A program made the translations under genes and the position numbers. Shown here piece after piece: positions 27,981-39,410 of a DNA stretch of 64,000 bases. A model generated the notes under the pieces. That model worked only from the letters and a program-made list of their open reading frames with translations, was not told the origin of the DNA and made no database searches. The DNA comes from Micromonospora echinofusca (GTDB lineage Bacteria; Actinomycetota; Actinomycetes; Mycobacteriales; Micromonosporaceae): positions 682,001 to 746,000 of the forward strand of contig NZ_LT607733.1 in NCBI RefSeq assembly GCF_900091445.1, given 5' to 3'. The first letter of the stretch is position 1. Every line of letters starts with the position of its first letter.

Positions 27981-29636
27981 ATGGCCGAGCTGACCATCTC
28001 GACGGAGGAGATCCGCGGCGCCCTGGAGCGCTACGTCTCCTCCTACTCGTCCGAACTCTCCCGCGAGGAGGTCGGCACCGTCGCCGACACCGGCGACGGC
28101 ATCGCCCACGTCGAGGGTCTTCCCTCGACCATGACCAACGAGCTCCTGGAGTTCGAGGACGGCACCCTGGGTGTGGCGCTGAACCTCGACGTCCGGGAGA
28201 TCGGTGTCGTCGTTCTCGGTGACTCCGCCAAGCTCGAAGAGGGCCAGCGCGTCAAGCGCACCGGCCGGGTGCTCTCCGTGCCGGTCGGCGACGCCTTCCT
28301 CGGCCGCGTGGTCAACGCGCTCGGCCAGCCGATCGACGGGCTCGGCGACATCGCCAACGAGGGCTTCCGCGAGCTGGAGCTCCAGGCCCCGAACGTGATG
28401 TCCCGGCAGTCCGTCGACGAGCCGCTGCAGACCGGTCTCAAGGCCGTCGACGCCATGACCCCGATCGGCCGCGGCCAGCGTCAGCTGATCATCGGCGACC
28501 GGAAGACCGGCAAGACCACCGTCGCGCTGGACACCATCCTCAACCAGCGGGACAACTGGCGCTCCGGCGACCCGAAGAAGCAGGTCCGCTGCATCTACGT
28601 CGCCATCGGCCAGAAGGCCTCCACGATCGCCTCGATCAAGGGCGTCCTGGAGGAGGCGGGCGCGATGGAGTACACCACCATCGTCGCCTCCCCGGCCTCC
28701 GACCCGGCCGGCTTCAAGTACCTCGCCCCCTACACCGGCTCGTCGATCGGGCAGCACTGGATGTACGGCGGCAAGCACGTCCTCATCGTCTTCGACGACC
28801 TGAGCAAGCAGGCCGAGGCGTACCGCGCCGTGTCCCTGCTGCTGCGTCGCCCGCCGGGCCGCGAGGCGTACCCGGGTGACGTCTTCTACCTGCACTCCCG
28901 CCTGCTGGAGCGCTGCGCGAAGCTCTCCGACGAGCTGGGCGGCGGCTCGATGACCGGCCTGCCGATCATCGAGACGAAGGCCAACGACATCTCGGCCTTC
29001 ATCCCGACCAACGTCATCTCCATCACCGACGGCCAGATCTTCCTGGAGACCGACCTGTTCAACCAGGGCGTCCGGCCGGCCATCAACGTCGGCACCTCGG
29101 TCTCCCGGGTCGGTGGCGCCGCACAGGTGAAGCCGATGAAGAAGGTCGCCGGTTCGCTGCGGCTCAACCTGGCCCAGTTCCGCGAGCTGGAGGCGTTCGC
29201 CGCCTTCGCCTCCGACCTGGACAAGACCTCCCGCGCCCAGCTGGACCGCGGCGCCCGCCTGGTCGAGCTGCTCAAGCAGGCGAACTACTCGCCCTTCCCG
29301 GTGCAGGAGCAGGTCGTCTCGGTCTGGGCCGGCACCGAGGGCAAGCTCGACGACATCCCGGTCGGGGAGATCCGCCGCTTCGAGTCGGAGTTCCTCCAGT
29401 ACCTGCGCCACAAGCACGAGGGCGTGCTGGCCGCCATCGCCGACCACCAGTGGAACGACGACATCATCGGCTCGCTCGACTCCGCCATCGCCGACTTCAA
29501 GCAGGTCTTCCTCGGCAAGGAGGACGAGCGGCGGATCAACGAGGCCCCGGCCTCGCCGCTGGAGGGCGACGAGAACCGCGAGACGGTGACCCGCTACCGG
29601 GACGGCGCGGGCGACCGCCCGGCCGAGAACCAGTAA
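27981..29636 (+). CDS. atpA: ATP synthase subunit alpha
   Basis: Non-catalytic nucleotide-binding subunit of F1, 551 residues. P-loop [11 protein letters not shown] near 172-182, [10 protein letters not shown], and the arginine-finger region [25 protein letters not shown] are all present. ATG at 27981 is preceded by GGAAGCAGAGG. The C-terminal extension (about 515-551) is charged and typical of actinobacterial alpha subunits. Confidence 0.97.
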   Translation: MAELTISTEEIRGALERYVSSYSSELSREEVGTVADTGDGIAHVEGLPSTMTNELLEFEDGTLGVALNLDVREIGVVVLGDSAKLEEGQRVKRTGRVLSVPVGDAFLGRVVNALGQPIDGLGDIANEGFRELELQAPNVMSRQSVDEPLQTGLKAVDAMTPIGRGQRQLIIGDRKTGKTTVALDTILNQRDNWRSGDPKKQVRCIYVAIGQKASTIASIKGVLEEAGAMEYTTIVASPASDPAGFKYLAPYTGSSIGQHWMYGGKHVLIVFDDLSKQAEAYRAVSLLLRRPPGREAYPGDVFYLHSRLLERCAKLSDELGGGSMTGLPIIETKANDISAFIPTNVISITDGQIFLETDLFNQGVRPAINVGTSVSRVGGAAQVKPMKKVAGSLRLNLAQFRELEAFAAFASDLDKTSRAQLDRGARLVELLKQANYSPFPVQEQVVSVWAGTEGKLDDIPVGEIRRFESEFLQYLRHKHEGVLAAIADHQWNDDIIGSLDSAIADFKQVFLGKEDERRINEAPASPLEGDENRETVTRYRDGAGDRPAENQ

Positions 29637-29646
29637 GGGCTGATCC

Positions 29647-32012
<2,366 letters not shown>

Positions 32013-32027
32013 CCTGTCGGTCCTGAG

Positions 32028-32062
32028 GAAAGGCCGCCCCGGCAACGCCGGGGCGGCCTTTC
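32028..32062 (+). terminator. Terminator of the main ATP synthase operon
   Basis: Perfect 16-bp stem (32028-32043 with 32047-32062), 3-nt loop AAC, with arms starting GAAA and ending TTTC, 15 bases after the atpD stop. Confidence 0.88.
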
Positions 32063-32230
32063 GTTCATCTTCGGGCCCTATCATCACCGTTGCCCGGTTC
32101 CGCGTGCTCGGCGATCATGTCGCACGCGAGGTACCGTCGATCCGCCCACTCACCGCGTGGGCGTCGGTCCGCAACGAATCGGCTGCATGCGCCCGTCTCC
32201 TGATCGTGGGCGTGACGAACGGAGATGATC

Positions 32231-33367
32231 GTGGGTAAGGCCGACAAGGCCGGCGGCAAACCGTCCAGGTGGTCGGGGGTGCCGCGCTGGGCCCGGGTGT
32301 GCACCGTCTTCGGTGCCGTCCTGATGCTGCTCAGCGGCGCGGTGCTGGTCGGCGCCGAGGCGTTGATGGCCCGCTACGAGGGGGCCGTGGGCAAGGCCGA
32401 CCTCTTCGGCGACCAGGCGGCCGGGGCGAAGGAGCGCAAGAGCGACATCAAGGGCCCGCTCAACATCCTGCTGGTGGGCATCGACCCGCGCAACCCGGAG
32501 ATGCCGCCCCTGGCCGACTCGGTGATGGTGCTGCACGTGCCGGCCGAGATGGACCGCGCCTACCTCTTCTCGATGCCGCGCGACCTCCTCGTGGAGATCC
32601 CCGAGTTCAGCCGGGCGGAGTTCAGGGGCGGCACCGACAAGCTCAACGCCGCGATGTCGTACGGCAGCCGGGTGCCCGGCGGCAACCCGGACGCCGCGCG
32701 CGGCTTCGAGCTGCTGGCCACCACCGTGCAGAACGTCACCGGCATCAAGCGCTTCGACGCTGGCGCGATCATCAACTTCAACGGCTTCAAGAAGATCGTC
32801 GACGCGATGGGCGGCGTCGACATGTACATCGAACGCGAGGTGCGCTCCGAGCACCGCGAGCCGGACGGCAAGCACCGCAAGGGCAACCCCAACGGCGAGG
32901 GCTACGTCGGCCCGCAGGCGGTCTACAAGAAGGGCAACCAGCACCTCAACGGCTGGCAGGCGCTCGACTACGTCCGCCAGCGTTACCCGAAGAACGGTGT
33001 CCCCGACGGCGACTACGGTCGGCAGCGCCACCAGCAGCAGTTCGTCAAGGCCATGGCCGGTCAGGCGCTCAGCGCCGACGTGGTGACCAACCCGGTCAAG
33101 CTGGACCGGGTGCTGCGGGCGGCCGGGCAGTCGCTGATCTTCAGCGGCCGGGGCAACAGCGTGGTCGACTTCGGTTTGGCGCTCAAGGACATCCGCCCGG
33201 AGACGATCCAGATGATCAAGCTGCCGGGCGGCTCGGTCGTCGAGAACGGCAAGTACCAGGGCGAGAAGTTCCAGCCCGCCGTGGACGACTTCTTCGCCGC
33301 CCTGCAGAAGGGGCAGCTGGACGCGTTCCTGCTCGAGCACCCGGACTTCCAGAACAAGGCCAAGTAG
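32231..33367 (+). CDS. LytR-CpsA-Psr family cell-wall glycopolymer ligase
   Basis: LCP enzymes move polyprenyl-linked glycopolymers onto peptidoglycan outside the membrane. The 378-residue protein has one N-terminal membrane helix (about 20-43, VCTVFGAVLMLLSGAVLVGAE) and then the LCP domain: NILLVGIDPR near 78, DSVMVLHVP, the catalytic-pocket segment YLFSMPRDLLVEIP, and later YVRQRYP..DGDYGRQRHQQQF. GTG at 32231 is preferred over ATG at 32225 because GGAG lies 6 bases before the GTG. Unusually, it sits between the atpD terminator and atpC, in the same direction. Confidence 0.9.
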   Translation: MGKADKAGGKPSRWSGVPRWARVCTVFGAVLMLLSGAVLVGAEALMARYEGAVGKADLFGDQAAGAKERKSDIKGPLNILLVGIDPRNPEMPPLADSVMVLHVPAEMDRAYLFSMPRDLLVEIPEFSRAEFRGGTDKLNAAMSYGSRVPGGNPDAARGFELLATTVQNVTGIKRFDAGAIINFNGFKKIVDAMGGVDMYIEREVRSEHREPDGKHRKGNPNGEGYVGPQAVYKKGNQHLNGWQALDYVRQRYPKNGVPDGDYGRQRHQQQFVKAMAGQALSADVVTNPVKLDRVLRAAGQSLIFSGRGNSVVDFGLALKDIRPETIQMIKLPGGSVVENGKYQGEKFQPAVDDFFAALQKGQLDAFLLEHPDFQNKAK

Positions 33368-33393
33368 CCGTGGCGCAGGTCTCGCCACCCGCG

Positions 33394-33423
33394 TTGGGGG
33401 CGGGTCGGCGGCACGACTAGACT
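33394..33423 (+). promoter_or_regulatory. Promoter for atpC
   Basis: TTGGGG (33394-33399), 18-bp spacer and TAGACT (33418-33423). Transcription from near 33430 would give a leader of about 27 bases with AAGGAG (33446-33451) before GTG 33457. It explains how atpC is expressed apart from the main operon. Confidence 0.55.
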
Positions 33424-33456
33424 TTTGACAATCCGCCGCCGCAGCAAGGAGACAGC

Positions 33457-33741
33457 GTGGCAAAGCAGCTTCACGTCGAGCTCGTAGCCGTCGAGGAGAA
33501 GGTCTGGTCCGGCGAGGCCGAGATGGTCGTCGCCCGCACGACCGAGGGCGAGCTGGGTGTGCTGGCGGGGCACGCGCCCCTGCTCGGCCAGCTTGCCGAG
33601 CCCGGCCAGGTGCGCATCAAGCTCCCCGGCGGTGAGCAGGTCTCCTACGAGGTGGCCGGCGGCTTCCTGTCGGTGACCGGTGAGGGCGTCACCGTCCTGG
33701 CCGAGAGCGCCACCCCGGTCTCCGCCGCGCAGAGCCACTGA
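33457..33741 (+). CDS. atpC: ATP synthase subunit epsilon (displaced from the operon)
   Basis: Epsilon subunit of F1, regulator of ATP hydrolysis, 94 residues. The N-terminal beta-sandwich is intact ([38 protein letters not shown]). The protein ends shortly after the beta domain, so the C-terminal inhibitory helices are very reduced compared with the 130-140 residue forms; short epsilon is also reported in some actinobacteria. GTG at 33457 follows AAGGAG. It is 1.44 kb from atpD, with an LCP gene in between, and has its own promoter-like sequence. Confidence 0.93.
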   Translation: MAKQLHVELVAVEEKVWSGEAEMVVARTTEGELGVLAGHAPLLGQLAEPGQVRIKLPGGEQVSYEVAGGFLSVTGEGVTVLAESATPVSAAQSH

Positions 33742-33753
33742 GCCGAAACGCCG

Positions 33754-34209
33754 ATGGAGATCGTCGAAGGGATCGGAATCGGCGTCGCCGTCATCCTCGG
33801 CGCACTTCTGATCCTCTTCGCCCGGCGGGCCGTCGTCACCCGTAGCGGGGGCATCATCCGGCTCGGCGTCCGGACCTCCACGATGCTCGACGGCCGAGGC
33901 TGGTCTCCCGGCTTCGGCCGCTTCGTCGGCGACGAACTCCGCTGGTACCGGCTGTTCAGCTTCGCCATCCGCCCCACCCGGGTGCTCTCCCGCAAGGAGC
34001 TGGCCGTCGAGCGGCGGCGGCTCCCCGAGGGGCAGGAGCCCCTCTCGATGCCCGCCGACTGGGTCATCCTCCGCTGTACGAGCAACCACGCTCCGGTGGA
34101 GATCGCGATGGCCCGGTCGACCGTCACCGGGTTCCTCTCCTGGCTCGAGGCCGCCCCTCCGGGGGCGGTCTCGCCGCGTCTGGCCTCCCAGGACTGGCCC
34201 GCAGCCTGA
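33754..34209 (+). CDS. DUF2550 membrane-anchored protein
   Basis: A 151-residue protein with one N-terminal hydrophobic helix (about 5-24), then a small basic domain with RRAVVTRSGGIIRLGVR and WYRLFSFAIRPTRVLSRKEL. This is the DUF2550 family, regularly found right after atpC in actinobacteria including mycobacteria; the function is unknown. ATG at 33754 lies 12 bases after atpC, so the two are cotranscribed. Confidence 0.85.
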   Translation: MEIVEGIGIGVAVILGALLILFARRAVVTRSGGIIRLGVRTSTMLDGRGWSPGFGRFVGDELRWYRLFSFAIRPTRVLSRKELAVERRRLPEGQEPLSMPADWVILRCTSNHAPVEIAMARSTVTGFLSWLEAAPPGAVSPRLASQDWPAA

Positions 34210-34520
34210 CGTCCCTCGTCCTTGGGGGTCTCCGGGGAGCCCATCCGCTCCGGGCGGTCAGGCTTGATCCCTCCGCGGGCGGGCTACCGGAAACCCCTGC
34301 CGTCGCACCGTCCGCGGTCCGGCGCACTCTTACACCACCTGCACCGTTACCGGTCTCGTCAGGTGACCCGCTGAACTAACCCCTGGTCGTCGGTGAGGTA
34401 GGCGGCGTGGGTGTCTGGACCGCCGGCGCGGGGATGACGGTCCGGGAAGATCGGGTACCCAGACCTCGGTGTGGTGCAGCGTGCCCACCGGGACATCCGG
34501 TGGGCACGGGCGACGGGTGG
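34210..34520. other. Convergent intergenic region with terminator
   Basis: About 310 bases between the DUF2550 gene and the cobalamin adenosyltransferase gene, pointing toward each other. I see no coding sequence. A strong hairpin is at 34480-34508; the part near 34230-34250 can form a weaker GGGTCTCC/GGAGCCC-type stem. The rest shows nothing I can interpret. Confidence 0.6.
34480..34508 (-). terminator. Terminator of the cobalamin adenosyltransferase gene
   Basis: Perfect 12-bp stem CGTGCCCACCGG/CCGGTGGGCACG with a 5-nt loop, 13 bases beyond the stop of the minus-strand gene. Confidence 0.8.
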
Positions 34521-35093
34521 TCAGCGGTTACCGCCGGGCACCCATAGCACATCTCCATCCGGATTTGCCGTTCTTGACAGGATAAAGAGCAGGTCGGAGA
34601 GCCGGTTGAGATACTTTGCCGGGAGCGAGCTGGTCCGATCAGGGTCGTGCGCGACCAGGGCCCACGCCGCCCGCTCGGCGCGCCGGGCGACCGTCCGCGC
34701 CACGTGCAGCAGCGCCGCACCCGCGGTGCCGCCGGGGAGGATGAAGGAGTCGAGCTTGCTCAGGCGTGCGTTGTACTCGTCGCACCAGCCCTCCAGACGC
34801 TCGACGTACGCCTCGGTGACCCGCAGCGGCGGGTACTTCGGGTCGGGCTCGACCGGGGTGGCCAGGTCGGCGCCCACGTCGAACATGTCGTTCTGGATCG
34901 ACGCCAGGACGGCCCGCAGCCCGTCGTCGAGCTGCCCCAGGGCGAGCGCAACGCCGATCGCGGCGTTGCACTCGTCGACGTCCGCGTACGCGGAGATGCG
35001 CGGATCGGTCTTCGGCACCTGCTCGTTGTTGCTCAGCCTGGTCATGCCGGCATCGCCGGCCTTGGTGTAGATGCGCGTGAGGTGGACGGCCAT
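34521..35093 (-). CDS. Cob(I)alamin adenosyltransferase (PduO/MMAB type)
   Basis: Transfers adenosyl from ATP to cob(I)alamin, making coenzyme B12 for mutases. The 190-residue helical-bundle protein starts with the ATP-binding segment [15 protein letters not shown] and has [37 protein letters not shown] and [10 protein letters not shown], all family landmarks. ATG at 35093 has a TAGGCT -10 box 7 bases upstream. It probably serves the B12-dependent mutase encoded at 39.4 kb, whose chaperone MeaB is at 63 kb. The start codon overlaps that of murA on the other strand. Confidence 0.93.
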   Translation of the reverse strand: MAVHLTRIYTKAGDAGMTRLSNNEQVPKTDPRISAYADVDECNAAIGVALALGQLDDGLRAVLASIQNDMFDVGADLATPVEPDPKYPPLRVTEAYVERLEGWCDEYNARLSKLDSFILPGGTAGAALLHVARTVARRAERAAWALVAHDPDRTSSLPAKYLNRLSDLLFILSRTANPDGDVLWVPGGNR

Positions 35094-36534
35094 GACGCAC
35101 AGCCTACGGATACCGGACCTGACGATCCCGGAGCGCCCGGGCGGCACCGCCGTCCGGACGGCCGGGGTGGGGCCCGGCGACGCCGGTGACCCGGCGGTCA
35201 GCGATCTCGACGTCATCCGGGTACGCGGCGACGCGCGCCTGGCCGGCACGGTGCACGTCGTCGGCGCCAAGAACTCGGCACTGAAGCTGATGGCCGCCGC
35301 GCTGCTCGCCCCGGGCCGCAGCGTGATCACCAACGTGCCCCGGATCACCGACATCGCGATCATGGGCGAGGTGCTCCGCCGGCTCGGCTGCGGCGTGCAC
35401 TTCGACGCCGACGACCCCGTCGACCCGATGGTCGCGTACGACGGGGTGGCCCGCTCGCGGTCGGTGGTCATCGACGTGCCGGAGCAGCCCGGCGCCGAGG
35501 CGGACTACGACCTCGTACGCCGGCTGCGCGCCTCGATCTGCGTGCTGGGCCCCCTGCTGGCCCGCCGGGGGTACGTGCGGGTGGCCCACCCGGGCGGGGA
35601 CGCCATCGGCTCGCGGGGCCTGGACATGCACGTCTCCGGGCTGACCCGGATGGGCGCCGAGATCTCCGGCGAGCACGGCTTCGTGATCGCGTCGGCGCCG
35701 CACGGGCTGCACGGCGCGGAGATCGTGCTCGACTTCCCCAGCGTGGGGGCGACGGAGAACCTGGTCATGGCGGCGGTGCTGGCCCGGGGGCCGAGCCTCA
35801 TCGAGAACGCCGCCCGTGAGCCGGAGATCGTCGACATCTGCACCATGCTCAACCAGATGGGCGCCCGGATCTCCGGCGCCGGCACCTCCACCCTGCGCAT
35901 CGAGGGGGTGCCGGGGCTGCGGCCGGTGCGGCACGCCACGGTGGGGGACCGGATCGTGGCGGGCACCTGGGCGTTCGGCGCGGCGATGACCCGGGGGGAC
36001 GTCACCGTCACCGGGGTGGAGCCGGCGTTCCTGGAGGTGGCGCTCGACAAGCTGGTCTCGGCCGGGGGCCTGGTGGAGACCCGGGGCGACGCGTTCCGGA
36101 TCCGGATGGACGACCGCCCGAAGGCGGTGGACGTCGTCACGCTGCCGTACCCGGGCTTCGCCACCGACCTGCTGCCGATGGCGATCGGGCTGGCCGCGGT
36201 CAGCGACGGGGCCTCCCTGATCACCGAGAACATCTTCGACGGGCGGTTCATGTTCGCCAACGAGATGATGCGGCTGGGCGCGGACATCAAGACCGACGGT
36301 CACCACGCGGTGGTCCGGGGCCGGGAGGTGCTCTCCGGCGCGCCCGTACGCGCCACCGACATCCGGGCCGGCGCCGGCCTGATCATCGCCGGGCTCCGCG
36401 CCGAGGGGGTCACCGAGGTCTCCCACGTGCACCACGTGGACCGGGGCTATCCGGACTTCGCCGCCGACCTGCGCGCGCTGGGCGTCGAGGTGGAGCGCGG
36501 CACCGCCCCGGAGGAGCCGGACCTGACCATCTGA
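35092..36534 (+). CDS. murA: UDP-N-acetylglucosamine 1-carboxyvinyltransferase (Asp-type, MurA)
   Basis: First committed enzyme of peptidoglycan synthesis; transfers enolpyruvate from PEP to UDP-GlcNAc. With ATG 35092 the protein has 480 residues, with about 40 extra residues before the conserved start [29 protein letters not shown] at 35167 (455 residues) is an alternative. A GAGGTGG lies 6 bases before ATG 35092. The active-site loop reads PGGDAIGSR: the Cys that fosfomycin alkylates is replaced by Asp (residue 170 from ATG 35092). In Mycobacterium tuberculosis the same change gives natural fosfomycin resistance. The start codon shares bases with that of the divergent adenosyltransferase gene. 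Confidence 0.93.
   Translation: MTHSLRIPDLTIPERPGGTAVRTAGVGPGDAGDPAVSDLDVIRVRGDARLAGTVHVVGAKNSALKLMAAALLAPGRSVITNVPRITDIAIMGEVLRRLGCGVHFDADDPVDPMVAYDGVARSRSVVIDVPEQPGAEADYDLVRRLRASICVLGPLLARRGYVRVAHPGGDAIGSRGLDMHVSGLTRMGAEISGEHGFVIASAPHGLHGAEIVLDFPSVGATENLVMAAVLARGPSLIENAAREPEIVDICTMLNQMGARISGAGTSTLRIEGVPGLRPVRHATVGDRIVAGTWAFGAAMTRGDVTVTGVEPAFLEVALDKLVSAGGLVETRGDAFRIRMDDRPKAVDVVTLPYPGFATDLLPMAIGLAAVSDGASLITENIFDGRFMFANEMMRLGADIKTDGHHAVVRGREVLSGAPVRATDIRAGAGLIIAGLRAEGVTEVSHVHHVDRGYPDFAADLRALGVEVERGTAPEEPDLTI
35101..35106 (-). promoter_or_regulatory. -10 box of the adenosyltransferase gene, inside murA
   Basis: Read on the minus strand this is TAGGCT, 7 bases before the ATG at 35093. If murA starts at 35092, the promoter lies within the murA coding sequence. 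Confidence 0.5.
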
Positions 36535-36610
36535 GCCGCCGCGCCCCCGCCCGACACCTCGGCTGCGGGGCCGGGGGAGCGCGCCTGGAGCCGTCGCCCC
36601 GGCCACACGC

Positions 36611-36626
36611 CTTAGCGCTCGTTCAG
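36611..36626. promoter_or_regulatory. Putative pathway operator upstream of the hydroxybutyryl-CoA dehydrogenase gene
   Basis: Top strand CTTAGCGCTCGTTCAG; the complement CTGAACGAGCGCTAAG matches the 16-bp motif seen at four other ethylmalonyl-CoA pathway genes here. A -10 box TAGGGT follows at 36637-36642, so the motif covers the -35 position. A regulator bound here could block or recruit polymerase. Confidence 0.55.
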
Positions 36627-36677
36627 GCTCGCCGACTAGGGTGCTGACAGACACTCCAACAGGCGAGGGAGATAGAG

Positions 36678-37526
36678 ATGGCGGGTCGACTCGCGGTCGT
36701 CGGTGCCGGGCTGATGGGTTCGGGCATCGCCCAGGTGGCGGCGCAGGCGGGCTGGCAGGTGACCCTGCGGGACCTGGACGACGCGGCCACCGGGCGCGGC
36801 ATGGCCGGGATCCGGAAGTCGCTGGAGAAGTTCGCCGAGAAGGGGAAGATCGAGGCGTCCGACGTCGAGGCGACCCTGGCCCGGATCACCCCGACCACCG
36901 AGCTGGAGGCGGCTGCCGACGCGGACATCGTGGTCGAGGCGGTCTTCGAGCGGCTGGAGATCAAGCACGAGGTGTTCCGCGCGCTGGACAAGATCTGCAA
37001 GGCCGACGTGGTGCTCGCGACCAACACCTCGGCCATCCCGGTGACGCAGATCGCCGCGGTGACCGGGCGTCCGGAGGCGGTCGTCGGCACCCACTTCTTC
37101 TCGCCGGTGCCGATGATGAAGCTCTGCGAGCTGGTGCGCGGCTACAAGACCAGCGACGCGACGCTGGCGGCGGCGAAGACGTTCGCCGAGGAGATCGGCA
37201 AGACCGTCGTGGTGGTCAATCGGGACATCGCGGGCTTCGTCACCACCCGGCTGATCTCGGCCCTGCTCGTCGAGGCCGTCAAGCTGGTCGAGGCGGGCGT
37301 GGTCTCGGCAGAGGACCTGGACACCGCCTGCCGGCTCGGCTTCGGCCACGCCATGGGCCCGCTGGCCACCGCCGACCTGACCGGCGTGGACGTGCTCATG
37401 CACGCCACGAAGAACATCCACACCGACACCGCGGACCAGAAGTTCTTCCCGCCGGAGCTGCTCCAGCGCATGGTCACCGCCGGCGACCTGGGCCGCAAGA
37501 GCGGCAAGGGCTTCTACACGTACTGA
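36678..37526 (+). CDS. 3-hydroxybutyryl-CoA dehydrogenase
   Basis: NAD(P)-dependent oxidoreductase interconverting acetoacetyl-CoA and 3-hydroxybutyryl-CoA, 282 residues, standard length. The N-terminal Rossmann motif is VVGAGLMGSGIAQVA, the catalytic His is in VGTHFFSPVPMMKL, and the C-terminal dimerisation domain has GFGHAMGPLATADLTG and RKSGKGFYTY. ATG at 36678 follows GGGAGATAGAG. Single-gene unit ending at a perfect bidirectional terminator. A second, double-length homologue lies at 50.4 kb; both carry the same operator-like motif upstream. Likely role: reduction step toward crotonyl-CoA for Ccr. Confidence 0.93.
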   Translation: MAGRLAVVGAGLMGSGIAQVAAQAGWQVTLRDLDDAATGRGMAGIRKSLEKFAEKGKIEASDVEATLARITPTTELEAAADADIVVEAVFERLEIKHEVFRALDKICKADVVLATNTSAIPVTQIAAVTGRPEAVVGTHFFSPVPMMKLCELVRGYKTSDATLAAAKTFAEEIGKTVVVVNRDIAGFVTTRLISALLVEAVKLVEAGVVSAEDLDTACRLGFGHAMGPLATADLTGVDVLMHATKNIHTDTADQKFFPPELLQRMVTAGDLGRKSGKGFYTY

Positions 37527-37536
37527 GTCGGCGCGG

Positions 37537-37566
37537 CGGACGGGGGCGGTGACCCGCCCCCGTCCG
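37537..37566. terminator. Bidirectional terminator
   Basis: Perfect 13-bp stem (37537-37549 with 37554-37566), 4-nt loop, filling the 42-base gap between the dehydrogenase gene and the convergent ABC permease gene. Confidence 0.85.
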
Positions 37567-37568
37567 GC

Positions 37569-38410
37569 TCAGCCGTCGCGCTTGGTCGTCCAGCGGAACG
37601 TGGTCAGGCAGAGCACCAGGCCGATCACGCACCAGGCCACGAGCACCAGGGCGACCCGGTCCAGCTCGAACGAGCCGCCGGGCTCGCGGGCGCCGAAGGC
37701 GTCCGGCAGGAAGACCGAGCGCAGGCCCTGGCACATCCACTTCAGCGGGAAGAGCGCCGCCACCTGCTGCATCCACGTCGGCAGCTCGGTGAAGACGAAG
37801 AACACCCCGGAGATGAACTGGAGCACCAGCGCGACCGGCGTGACGACCGCCGAGCCGCTGCGGGCGGTGCGGGCCAGCGACGAGATGGCGATGCCGCACA
37901 GGGTGCAGGCGGTGACGCCGAGCACCGACACCCAGCCGAAGGTCAGCCACTTCGCGGCGGTGCCGGGCAGCTCCAGGTCGAACAGCGCCACCGAGACCGC
38001 GAGCAGCAGCACCGTCTCGGCGATGCCGATCGCCACCACCATGATCACCTTGCCGGCGAACCAGACCCACTTCGGCATCGGCGTGCCCCGGTAGCGCTTG
38101 AGCACGCCCCGGTCCCGCTCGATCGGGATCCAGATGCCCAGGTTCTGGAAGCTCACGGTCATCAGGCCGGTGGCGATCATGCCGGTGATGAAGTACTGCG
38201 TGTAGCTGACCCCGGGGGCGATCTCGTCGTCGAAGATCGCCGCGAAGATCAGGATCATGATGACCGGGAAGCCCATCGTGAAGACGACGGACTCCCGGCT
38301 GCGCAGGAACTGGGTGATCTCCAGCCGGCTCTGCCGCAGGCTGAGGGCGACCGGGCCGGGCCGCCGGGCCGGCGCCGTGGTGGCCGGCGCGGCCGGCTTC
38401 GTCGTGGTGG

Positions 38411-38414
<4 letters not shown>
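37569..38414 (-). CDS. ABC-2 type transporter permease
   Basis: Membrane partner of the ATPase encoded just upstream, 281 residues. A Thr/Ala/Pro-rich cytoplasmic N-terminus is followed by six hydrophobic segments, starting VVFTMGFPVIMILIFAAIF and including LVLQFISGVFFVF. This is the DrrB-like ABC-2 permease layout. ATG at 38414 overlaps the ATPase stop (ATGA), so the pair is translationally coupled. Probably exports a lipophilic compound or lipid; substrate unknown. Confidence 0.87.
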
Positions 38415-39259
<845 letters not shown>

Positions 39260-39385
39260 GCCTTCAAGTGTGCGACCTGGCCACGGCGGCGGGCCGGCCG
39301 GGGTGTGGTGGTCGCGCCCATGCCGGGCGCTTCGCACCCGGGTTTCCGCTCCATGGAGCTGTGTGGTTTTCCACAGCCCTGGTGA

Positions 39386-39401
39386 CTGAACGGTAACTTA
39401 G
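39386..39401. promoter_or_regulatory. Putative pathway operator overlapping the meaA -10 box
   Basis: CTGAACGGTAACTTAG, a member of the shared 16-bp motif. Its last three bases are the first three of the -10 box TAGACT (39399-39404), which stands 6 bases before the ATG at 39411. A bound repressor would cover the promoter of this leaderless gene. Confidence 0.6.
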
Positions 39402-39404
39402 ACT
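39399..39404 (+). promoter_or_regulatory. -10 box of a leaderless promoter (meaA)
   Basis: TAGACT, 6 bases before ATG 39411, with no ribosome-binding site. Confidence 0.6.
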
Positions 39405-39410
39405 CCCGCC

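Noticed and set aside
33457..33741. atpC as a truncated pseudogene because of its short C-terminus
   Set aside because: The beta-sandwich is complete, codon bias is normal, there is a promoter and ribosome-binding site, and short epsilon subunits are known in other actinobacteria.
34521..35093. Adenosyltransferase start at an upstream in-frame codon near 35471
   Set aside because: The upstream part lies opposite murA and has no family similarity. The ATG at 35093 begins the conserved ATP-binding segment and has a -10 box at the right distance.
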